In this document: one piece after another, positions 39,001-51,000 of the stretch
How positions within the stretch are numbered: the stretch's first letter is position 1
How the letters are laid out: every line of letters starts with the position of its first letter
From: Warburgia ugandensis
Taxonomy: Eukaryota > Streptophyta > Magnoliopsida > Canellales > Canellaceae
Assembly (NCBI GenBank): GCA_035236585.1
Contig: CP141139.1
Span: forward strand, 36,093,217-36,157,216
DNA: 64,000 bases
Direction: 5' to 3'
Notes under the pieces: generated by a model
Told to the model about the DNA's origin: nothing
Databases searched by the model: none
Seen by the model: the letters and a program-made list of their open reading frames with translations, nothing else
Position numbers and translations under genes: made by a program

Positions 39001-42000
39001 CATCCAAGTAGACTTACTGTACCAGGATATGGCAACCCAGTTTGGAAGGAAAGACTTTGCAGTGCTTGGTGTGCTCCTTTGCCAGATGCAGCTCTGATGA
39101 AAAAGGATTAGGGATGTAGCTCAGAATGGAAGAAGATGGTGGATAGGTAACTGTATCTTAGGCAACAAACTAAAAGGCTGTAACCCAAATATATGAGAAA
39201 TTTGATTAAAGAATTATGGTAGTTAACCTCCAGTCTGATCTGTAATCAATAAGCACAATATCAATAAGACAAACAAAAGGGGGAGGACAAAGAAAGAACT
39301 TATGCTAGGCTTATAACCGACCACCCCTTTCAACCATTTCAACAGGAAGACCAGATTTTGTGATGAAACCAAGATCCCAAAGACAAGGTCCCCATGCAAC
39401 CAAAGAAACCTTGATCTTCAAAAGCAACTATTCGCATAAAAATGCATCTGAAAATAAATGGAGAAAAAGATTGAAACATTTTATAAAATAGAATTATCTG
39501 CATTAAATGCTTCGTATCATATCATACCAAAAAGATGACAAAATCTGGCAGAGAACAAAGGCATCCAGGGATATAGAAGCAAGACAGCCTTAAAAGAATC
39601 ATATCATACCCAAACATTACAATGAAATGCATAAAAAAGTATTACCGGAAAAAACAACGAACAGCTTCATGAACTTTTTTCCCTTTCTGAATTCCATATA
39701 ATCCACTATGTGCTTGTACAAGGAGGCAAAATCCCAGAAGGTGAAGATGAGCACACCATTCTCCATCAGTACTCTGGACACTCTGGCATACCTTCTCCTT
39801 ACGTGAATGTGCATCGATAATAGCAAGAAGATTCTTTAAGTGAAAAACAAAAAAGAGTTTTTAGTATGCATAATTAAACCTATGAAATTTAATACAAAGA
39901 GTAAGCCCAAGTTACAAACCACAACAGCTTCATATTGGCCATGATTGAGTAGGAGGGTTGCAAGCGATGTTGCACGGCTCAAGAAGGTTTTAGATACTTC
40001 TCCCGTGCAGCCCCAAATAATCCAGCTGCTGAAGTTCCTTATTGAACTCACGTAGCCATTCGGGTCAGCAAAGTATCTGGAGGAAAGATATCCTTGGTCT
40101 TCAGAGCCAGGAAAATCAAATAAAAGAATATTTGCCAATGTGAAATCATGTGTTCCAAGCTTTTCATCCCTTGATCTTTTATCAGTGTTGTTATCTGGAT
40201 AGTAAATGGAAGTCACCAAGAAAAAAATAAGTAGTCAGGAATGCAATGTCCAAATGAGTAAAACTCTAGGTTCTCAAGTACAGAGAATCAAGTAAGAAGA
40301 ATTATGAATATAAACAGGACCAGAACATCTGATACAATGAATACCTTCATGTAAATATGCATACTGAACCTGTGTTTCAGGTACATTGGTATGTCTTTAC
40401 ATTTTTCTTATCAATGGCAAAACATTATTGATGGAACAGCTACAAAATACAAGACATGATACAAAAGAGATAAGATGGGGTGATAGACAACTTAAACAGT
40501 AAGAAATAGGAAATGTATGTATGTAGGTACGTATGTACGTAATAGCAGTATCCTGTGCAAGATTCTGATAATAATCCAAAATATAATTTAGGGATCCAAG
40601 GAATCTCTGGAGTTATTTATTATCAGTAATTTCATCCAGAAATGTATTAGCAAATTCAATACTTTTTTGTATTGGGATAATTTTCCCTTCACAAATATTG
40701 TGTCCTAAGATTCTTATTTCTTCTTGAAAGAGTTTTATTTTAGAAGGCGATAAAACAAGACCATTCTTTTTTATCAGCCACTTAAAGATTTCCAAATGTT
40801 TGAATGGCTGATCAATTGATTTGGAAAAAAATAAGCAGCACATCAATATAAGTAATGATAAATTGAAAATAAGGATTAAAAATGTCATTCATGATGTTTT
40901 GAAACTCAGACAAAGCATTTTTTAGACTGAAAGGCATAACATTCCATTCAAAGTGACCAAAAGGAACTGTAATTGCAGTTTTATACCAATTTGTTTCAGT
41001 AATCTAGTAATCTGGATTTGCCAATATCCAGATTTTAAATCAAATTTGGACAAAATTAAAGCACCTTGTAGTCTGTTAAGTAGATCACTTTTATTAGGAA
41101 TTGGGTAGCAAATCCATGTGAGGACTTTATTAAGAGGTTTGTAGTTTATGACCAATCAGGGTTTTCCTTTCTCTTGTTCTGCTGCCTTATTAACATAAAA
41201 TACAGAATAACTCTATAGGGAAAAGGATTTTCTTATTAATTTATTATTTATTCGATCATTAGTTTTATTTTTACATAGCTCTATGTAAGAAGCATTCATT
41301 TGAGCTGATCTGGCTTTTGTTCAAATATCTTTCTCATTAAAGGATTCTTCATAAGAGAGACCATCTATATTTTTCAATTCCAAAAAGCATTAAGAAGTTC
41401 ATTACATAGTTCGTTTGGAAAAGCATTGAGAATTTCTTTAACTTTTATTTTGGAAGTCATTATTTTGAAGAGTCTTTTTTATATCAAGATAAGTTATTTC
41501 TTCTCTGATAAAATTAATCTGTTGTTCTTTTAACAAAATTTTTCTTGCTTCATTTATTTGGTGTGATTTTGGATCTGGGATGAAGTTAAAAGAAAACTGT
41601 TTTCCTTCTTTTGAAAAATAAATTCCTAAAGGATCAATTTTATCTATAGGAATTAACTGATGCAAAAATGGAGTGCCTAAGATAACATGATGATGAATGT
41701 CCTTGGCCAAGAGGAATGAAGTTGGAATGCAGATATTATCATTACAGACAATAGAGCTTGTTAATTTGTAATTTATTTTCAGACTGTTATTACCAGCCAA
41801 TGTTAAACTTTGAGTTGGAATTAACCCTTCTTGTATACAGCTGATATCTGCACCACTATCCACAAGAGCTATTAGGTCTATATGATACCATTCTGTACCA
41901 ATAGCAATGGTTATACTAATATACCATTTTTAAGAAGTTATTTGTCTTATTGTATCTAAGTATTGAGGAGATAATGTATTTTCTTTTATGTTAAAAGTTT

Positions 42001-45000
42001 CTTCCTTTTCAAGATTCTTTTTGTTTTCAAGATTGCTTAATCTTTTACAGATGAGATTATGTTCGTTTTTTTTATTAAAGCAATCTTTGTTTTGAGGACT
42101 TAATTTCTTCTTTAAGATCTTGGACAATAATATCACCAGCCATTGAAGGCTTATTATTTAGTCTTTTAGTTACTTCTAACATTTTATAGACATTGTCAGT
42201 ATCAATGGCCTTATTTTCTTCATCTTTATTATTTGATGCAATCTTAAGTATTTTCTCACGTATTATTTTCTTTAAGATTTTTATCCTCTACTTGATAGGC
42301 TATGTCAAGCAGATCTTGTTGGGATTGCGTTAGTACATTAATAGACAGGTTATTCATCTCAACAATTGCTTTCCAATATTCTACATATTTATTAGTTCTA
42401 AGTGTATTACATTGTCCTTTACAACAAGAATTATCTTCAGATGATGAGGATGATGAGGACTCATGTATGGATATGTCAGGAATGTCTGAGTCCAAAGAAT
42501 TTAGTATTATTTTACATAAGGATTTCTTTACCCCTTCATAATATTAAGTTCTTAAATTTTCTTTTTAGTATAACATCTATTGGCATAATGGGCAATCTAA
42601 CCACATTTATAACATTTAATTCTTGATTTATCTTTTTTTAGATTTTTATTATGAGTTTTGTAATCTTTTCTTGGATTTCTATTAGGATCTTCATATCTCT
42701 TATACTCTATGTAGTTAAAGGTGCGAGACGCACCGAGGCGCAAAGGGGTGCGCTTGGAGCCTGAGGCGCAAAATTATATTTTTTATAATTAAAAATTAGC
42801 TAAAAAGCATGAAAAATACAGCATACATGAAGACAAGCATGGGAAAGCTATATATGTATATAAGAATAGGTATTAACTAATAAATATAAATAAAATAATT
42901 TTTTATCTAATTTTCGTAAGTTTTATTTTTGGAAAAATTGAACAAAATAACACTACAATGCAAAAAAAGCATGAAAAGTACATCGTACATGAAGATACAA
43001 GCATGAGTAAGCTATATATGTGGATAAGAATAGGTATTAACTAATAAATATAAAAAAAGAACAATTTTTTCCTAATTTTCGTAACTTTTTTTTTTTCAGA
43101 AAAATTAAAAAAATAACCCTAAATTACAAAAAAAGATGAAAAAATTATCACACACGAAGACACAAGCATGGGAAACTATATATGTGGATAGAAATACATT
43201 TCAATGAAGAAATACAAAAACACGAAGACTTTTTATTTCCGTAACTGATTTTTTTGGAAAAAACAGTAAAAAACCTAAAAACAAACTCAAATCAGAGCAA
43301 AGAAGTATAAAACTCAAATGGAATGTTTTCTTATACATATAGAACTAAAACCCATCAAGATCTATGGAAAATAGTTAACAAAAAACAAAAAATTTGAAAA
43401 AACGGTACTGGTTTTTACGTTTTTTACAGAAACCGTATACACATTGTAAAATTCATAAATCCATACCTTTTTCTGCTTAGATCTGTGAAAGATTGAAAAG
43501 GAATGGTCGTTTTCACCTTCTCAGGAGGTTGGAAGATTGAAATTAGGGTTGGAAGGTGAAAAACGAAAAAAAAAACAAAAAACAAAAAAACGAGTTTTAT
43601 AAGTTACCGGGTGAAGTCGTCTGCGCCTGGAGTTGGAGGCACGCCTGAAAGGGGCACCCCGGCATACCCAGGAGCTCGCCTAGACGAGTGCGCCTCATAT
43701 ACTCTGCGCCTGGCCCCCTCCCAGGCACTTAACCGTCGACTAGCACCTAAGCACACCTTTAACTACATAACTTATACTTAAATTTTCTATTATTAGGTTG
43801 TTTTATTTTACCTTTATTAGGTTTTTATTGTTTTGGGTCTATCAACAACAAATTGCTAACAGAATTCACCCAATTGTTTCTTCTCTGTAATTCTTTCTCT
43901 TTTCAAATGATTTCTGAGTTTTATTTCATTACAGAGCATTAAACCTTCATTAATACATGAATGGACTAGTTGTCCGTTGGTTAGTTGTTCATAAGGGATA
44001 TTATCTTCAAATTTATTTCTAAGAGTTTTCTTAACTCTTTCTACAAACTAGTATGGAAGGCCTTCAATAAATTTCAACTGCCAGTGACTATGGTTTGCAT
44101 CATTCAAATGTAGGACATGGGCCAGGAATACATACTTATACCACCTAAAATGGGTCAATGGAGGACATCTAAGATTTTGTAGCAAAGCTCTAGAATTTTC
44201 AAATTGGCTTTTAATATTTCCAATAAAATGTTCCACAATTGTACACACCAAAGTATAGACTAAGTCTGCTTTGGTTGACTCGTATGAGGTTCAATTTTTA
44301 CTATGGACAAGATTTCATTTTGCTGAATTGGGGGGATGCAATTGTCCCACCATCCTTTCAAGTTTCCTGTGAAACCAGCTATTATCATGGTTGCTATATT
44401 TCTATCTATATTTCCTCTTTATTTGCATATAGTAGAAAACATTAACATTCTATGCATCATTAGAAAATTTTGATTATCTGTCACTCTATCTATGTTCCAT
44501 TCATAGATTGCATTAGCCCTATGATCATTCTGTATATGGACATCATTTTCCTCTATGAATACATTTGCAGAGTTGGCCTTTTATAGTAAAACCTATATAA
44601 TCTTCTAGGTTTTCTTTCAATTTTATTAACGTCCGAAAATTGGGTTTGGACTTGCATTAGTTTTGTGTCAGACATTATATATCTTTTCACATTATTAATT
44701 TCCTATAACAAACATGATAATCTGACAAATTCAACAGATCATTTGTGATGCAAGTTCTTGTGTTCTAAACAGTGACTTATGTTTGCATTATTAAAGATGA
44801 GTGCTCCAAATCTTTTGTCCAACATTAGTTCAAGATAGAAACAAAGACTGGAAGAGGGTGGATGGAAACAATCACAATACTTTGCAGAATACTTACATAT
44901 CAGCATCTTGAAGATATTACCAAAAGAACGGTAGGTGGCTAGGGCCAGCATCATATGGAAACAATGAAGAAAGCATCGCCAGCAGTTACCTACCTATGTG

Positions 45001-48000
45001 CAATGATGAAAGTTGAGTGCTGAAGTCCTCCAGAATTGGCAATTCAGAAGGTGTTGTTCCCACCAAATGGACAATAAGCCATGGTGTAAGTATCTCCTGA
45101 ATCATTGGAATCAACTTAAGTTGTATCCGTGAAATATCTACATGTTCCATACAGACCTGCAGCTAACAAATCATATATAAGAACAGACAGGTTAATTTGT
45201 CAAACCAAAGCCTCTAATTACTAGAATACTTAGAAGTTAAACAAACACAAAATGGAAAAGAAGAAAAGAAGGTGAACTTTCAGCAGCATGTTTAACTACC
45301 AAACAAGAAACTGTAAGAGCTCCAATGTGGCTTAGTCCACAAACAGAAGCTAAATGAACAAATAAGAGGAACTGAAGAAAGCACCAACAAGATTTTATAT
45401 TCCATCAATTGGAGCTTAAAAATGCAAAAAATACAAAACCAAGCAAGAAGCAAAAGCAGTATCTGCAAACATGCCCATCTTTATTTGAACAGAGCCATTA
45501 AAAATACCATTAAGGAAGGCAAGAAAAGGGAGATACAATGATCCTACCAAGAAAGAGAAACAGGATAAGACCAACTAAAATAAGATGACAACATCATAAA
45601 AGAGAGTTGTACACATCCATCCTTTTCACAAATGCAAGAGGCTTGCAGGAAAACCCCAAGTTCTCATCAGTAGATTAAGCTTTGATAGGATCCATTTCAG
45701 TTGGAGCAATTGCAGGATGCCAACCTATGTAACAAATCTAAAGTTTCCCAAGAAAAAAGGAAGAACAAAGAATAGGTGTTGCAGTAGTAGAGTCTCTAGG
45801 CGGCATAAGATTTGCATTCTCACCAAAGTTGATGATTATGAACAATAACGAAAATGGAGAACTCATGACAGAAGATGAGATATTAACAAGTGGTGTCATC
45901 AGTTAGCAACTATTAATTGTCTACAATGAAAAAAAATGACAATAGTAAGATACAAGACCACTGAAGGAACATGAAAACAAAACCTTTCTGAAATTTTTTA
46001 TTCAATAATGTTATAAACTTGAGGGTTTTGCCTTCTATCATTTTACCCACTTCTGAAAGAATATATCATATGGCTGTTGAAGAAATAATGCAAATTCTAA
46101 TCTGAATTTATATGTGATATTATTCTCCTAAGGGTTTGTAATCCAACACAAGATTCATAGAGATGAAGAGAAAATTGTTCTGTCACAATCTATTTCCTAC
46201 AAAATTCATACTTCAGATTACACTTTCCCATATAGACTCGTATCATCAAATCTAGAATAGACTTCTAGTATTCCTAAGATGACTCCTTGAGAAATAACAA
46301 AAACAGTCATAGGATATATACAAAAAAGCTACCACTAATGGATAAACTTCACAAGTAACTAAAATAAGAAATGTTCTTTGCTTTACCTTTAAAACACACT
46401 ATTCGACTTAAAGTACTACCTAGGACCCACAGCTAAGGCAAATAATCAAAACAAAATGTAGCTGGTACCATAGCAAGCTACAGTAGCAGCAGCTTTTATC
46501 TTCTTGAATTCTCCATGATTCCCCCCTAGTTGGAGAAAACCTCATCCACGAGTTTCAGTAGTCTGTGCCACAACCATGCAACAATAAGTATTTAGCATAA
46601 CACCAATGATTTGTGGACACTGACACTGATGTGTCACAGACACAAGTGTCCGACACAGCATCCCCCCAAAATCCAGATACAGGGACATGCACTTAGTTAA
46701 ATAATTAATGGATAAAAATTAAAAAAGTTGTAAACAAAAGAAGCTTCAAGCATAAGGAGATCTGCTTGATAAGCTACCAACCCACGAACAGAGAACACAA
46801 AACTGAGAAGAAGACTCACAGGCAGAGAAACCAAAACCCAAATGAAAAAACGCCCAACAGAGAAAACCCAGATGAAGAAATGTCATTAACAGAGAAAACA
46901 CATACTTGTTTTGGAGAGTTTTGTAAACTGTAACAATTTCCAGGCTTTCTGGTGAAATATTGACAGCGAAAGTGGAGTTTTCAGGCAAGATTACAATGGC
47001 AAAAGTGAAAGGAAAGAGGAGTAACTGACTCAGAAAAGATAGAGAGGGAAATGAGTTGTAAGCTATTTTCTTTCACCTTTTCTTAGTCCATTATTGACAG
47101 ACATGTGACAGAGCATACGACAACATGGAAAAAAGTACTGAAACATAGCAGCAACATGGCTACTCTTAGATATCTAAGCCAATACAGGACAGATACATAC
47201 GTAAGGTGTCAAGACACGTGCCATACATATTTTTGCAGTGTCCCCCAAATTGTAGCATAACGAATCTCTAAAATAATGAATAGGAAACAGCATTCGATAA
47301 GCATTAGCACTCGAGTTCTTTACCATCACAGATGGCTCAATTGTCCTTTCAACAATCTTGTTGTAGACTCCCATCAAAATCAATCTCTGATTAGAGTCGC
47401 CTGCATACAGTCTTCAACAAAACCTAGCATCCTGCTATGCTTATCTCCATATCCATACCTTGTATTGAGCACATCTATCCGATGGCAAATCTGCATGGAC
47501 TTGAAATGCTAGCAAGTTTGTAAACTCCAAACCAAAGTTTTCCCAATTTTGTGTCATATCTAAATCAACCAAGTTGTTTAGATTTTGCCCATACACAATG
47601 CCAAAAGAGCATGATCCCTTTATCTATTTTCAGATCGTTATATGCAACAATTTCCTGTAGCAGCACCCTTTTGCGACTGTTTTGGTTTAATGACAGCTCA
47701 ACACATCAAGAAATTTTCCAAACTTCTGCTCAATGTTTTATGTTTTTCAGGAATGTGGATAGTCAATATATCAATTTGCTCAATCACAGGAGACACCAAA
47801 TTCTTATCAAGAATAACTTTATCTTCAATATAACCATTCAAAGGTCTACTCCATCCGTGTCCTCGCCCACCATCTTCTATCAATCTGTGCTCCTCAATAA
47901 ATGTCATAAATAGGATCATTGTAATTATCATGATCACCCAATGATGTAGTCCAGCAATCAAATACATGGGAAGTTTGCTGATACTCTGTAACCTCGCCAT

Positions 48001-51000
48001 AAATAGAAAAGGCCAATTTCTTTTCAACCCTAATAGATGGCCCCCAATGTTTAGTGCAATCCTGAATCGAGTTCTCAAACTCCTCAGATTCATTTTCATC
48101 ATCACCTATGTAGTTAAAGGCACGCCTAGGCACAAGGCGTAAGGTAAGCACCTAGGAGGGAGCAAGTCGCAGTGAAACCTAGGCGCGGATGCCAAGGTGT
48201 GCGCCTGGGTGTGCCAAGAGCCTCCTTTCAGGCATGCCTCCGACTCCAAGCTCAGTCGACTTTGCCAGTAAGTTATAAACTTCTTCTTTTTTTCCTCTTC
48301 CAACCCTATTTTCACTATTCCAAAGGGCTGCGAAGGTGAAAACGATCATTCTACTTCAATCTTTCACAGATCTAAACACAAAAAGGTATGGATTCACAAA
48401 TCTTACCATTTTGTTACAGTTTCTATTAAAAAACGTAAAAACTAGTGACAAATTTACACTTTTTTTGTTTACTTTTTTCCACAAATTTTGATGGGTTCTT
48501 ATTCTATATGTATAAACAAACATTCCAATTGAATTTTATGCTTCTTTTCTCTAGATTTGAGTTTGTTTTTAGGTTTTTTTGTGTTTTTTCAAAAATACCA
48601 GTTACGGAAATATAAAAATGTTTTCATTTTTTTGTATTTCTTCATTAAAATGTATTTCTATCCACATATATAGCTTTCCCATGTTTGTATCTTCATGTGT
48701 GATAATTTTTTCATCTTTTTGTTTTTGTATTTTAGGGTTTTTTTTTTCAATTTTTCCAAAAATAACAGTTGCAGAAATTGGGAAAAAATGTTTTTTTTTT
48801 AATATTTATTAGTTAAAACGTATTCCTATCCACATATATAGCTTTCCCATGCTTGTGTCTTCATGAGTGATGTATTTTTCATGCTTTTTTTGTATTTTAG
48901 TGTTATTTTTTCAAAATTTCCGAAAATAACAGTTACAGTAATTAGAAAAAATTTGGTTTTTATATTTATTAGTTAAAATGTATTTCTGTCCACAAATATA
49001 GCTTTTCCATGCTTGTATCTTCATGTGTAATGTTTTTTCATGCTTAATTTTGTATTTTAGGGTTATTTTAGCTATTTTTTAATTATTAAATACATAATTT
49101 TGCATCTTGTGATTCAGGCGTGTGCCTAGGTGCCCCAAGATCCAGGCACACACCCCTTTGCGCCTCGGTGCGCCTCACGCCTCTAACTACATAGATCATC
49201 ACCACAGATCAGGATTCCATTTGTGCTACATGCTGGGAAAGGGCTTCTACTTGGCTCCTCAATTCCTTCCTTACTTCAAGGAATCAGCACCAGCAGCACC
49301 TCATCTATGTCCTCTACAAAGAGCCATTAGATGCAAGAAAACAGCACAGCTTTTACTGCTTTCATACCAACTGATGCATTCGAAAAATCAATTACTCTGC
49401 AATATATCTGAAAAAGAGTGCACCCCATGAAAAATAAAAGGTAGGAAGGAGAAAGAAGTAGAATGCACTTCGATGGGGCACAGAAAGGACCCAAATTGCA
49501 CCCAATACAGGATAGAGATGAAGAGAAACTTGTTCTGTCTCAATCTATTTCATATAAAATTCAAACATCAAACTACAATCTCCGATGGCACATACATGAC
49601 AGTCCTTAAATAGACTCATATAAAGCAAACCTAGACAAGACTTCTAGAGTTCCTAAGATAGACTCTGACAGGAATAACATAAGAGTCATAGGAAACCACA
49701 AAAGACCTTCCAAACCTCAGCAAGACTCCTAGGAATAAAAACCACTAATTGATGTAACTTCACAACCAATTAAAAATAAATAAATACACTTTGCTTCCAA
49801 AACACGCTAAATTCTCAGTTAAGTACTAGCTAAGACCCACAACCAATGCAAACTAATGAAAAACATAAAACAAAGTAGCTGGTACTGTAGTATGTCACTA
49901 GAACAACTTGCCATAGCAGTACCTTTTATCTGCATGACCGCCCCATCAAGGTGTCAATCACATGCCAAGAATGCTGTGTGATGCATAATCCATGGCAACA
50001 GTTGCAACAATTAGTGATATAAAAGAAGTAATCATAGCAAGGCCTCCGACCATGTCAAGCAAGATCAAGCAATTTGAAAGCTACCTCGCTATCTTGCTTG
50101 CCGGTCTCCAACCATCTTGTGGGGCAGCAAGGATTAGAACCAGTGACAGAGACAGGACCCCAGATCTCACTAATGAAGGCAAACAAGGCCTAAATTCTAT
50201 CGACTGATCCCAAATGCGGGATTAGATCACAGTCAATGATACGGTTGAAAAGACCTGCGAGAGAGATGGTTGTCAATAGAAAAGGGCAGCCCGGTGCTCG
50301 AAGCTCCCACATGTGGGGTCTCGGGAAGGGGCGCACCACAAATGGTCCATAATACACAGCCTCAACTTGCATTTTTGCAAGAGGCTGTTTGCATGCTTCG
50401 AATCCATGAACTCCAGGTCATGCGGTAACAACTCAACCGCCAAGGATCCCCTTTCTAAATTCTACAAAACATTATTGCCAATTATGTACCACCATCTCCC
50501 TCCAGAATAATGCATGTGACAGCTCACCACCCTCTTCCTTTTAGTTGAGTCCTTCTAGGGTTGGAAATCTTATATGAATAGATCTGAATGAGGCAAGGGA
50601 ACATTTCATCTCTTACGGGTGCCAAAGATTTCAAAAATCCTTCGTAGTACTTGTTTAGCAATATCACCAGCCACCAAACAATCCATGCTTTTTACCCATT
50701 CTCTCATCCTTCTCGGCTCACACCAATTTATGATTCTTACATGGAAAATTCGTACACCAGGTTTCATCAATTTGCAAATTCTTCCTCGGCTAGTTAAAAG
50801 AATGAAATTGGCTGATATCATGACGATACCACATGATGATGTCTGTAGCACAATGATAGATAACAACCATGGTTTGTGTTCTGGAGTTAGAAAAGGATGT
50901 GAATGGCAATACTGACGACCTGCACCAAGTTCCAAAAGCTATCCAATGACCAAGAAGAAACTGGCTTCAGAAAGAGAAAGAGGACAAGGCCATCAATGCA

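Larger units (their letters stand above)
40530..44700 (-). mobile_element. Endogenous caulimovirid (pararetrovirus) relic, broken
   Basis: Minus-strand order is coat protein, CCHC knuckle, protease, reverse transcriptase, as in Caulimoviridae polyproteins. No LTRs were found. Coat-protein-like wording spans about 43800-44650 (for example [19 protein letters not shown] and [20 protein letters not shown]). A knuckle with spacing CYKCG...HYANRC lies near 42560-42640. The protease has [10 protein letters not shown] and the polymerase [11 protein letters not shown] and [11 protein letters not shown]. The genus cannot be fixed by eye. hAT-like copy 2 is inserted at 42707-43770. It is a partial, heavily broken copy with many interruptions, so it is an old fossil lying in a NUP160 intron. 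Confidence 0.82.

Noticed and set aside
39617-39826. The longest open frame over a NUP160 exon
   Set aside because: It is a shadow. The frame that joins the flanking exons and gives NUP160 wording is a different one.
47170-48105. Minus-strand frames beside hAT-like copy 3 considered as a virus movement protein or host exon
   Set aside because: No diagnostic motif was found. The surrounding direct repeats suggest they are the interior of an old LTR element, so no function was assigned.
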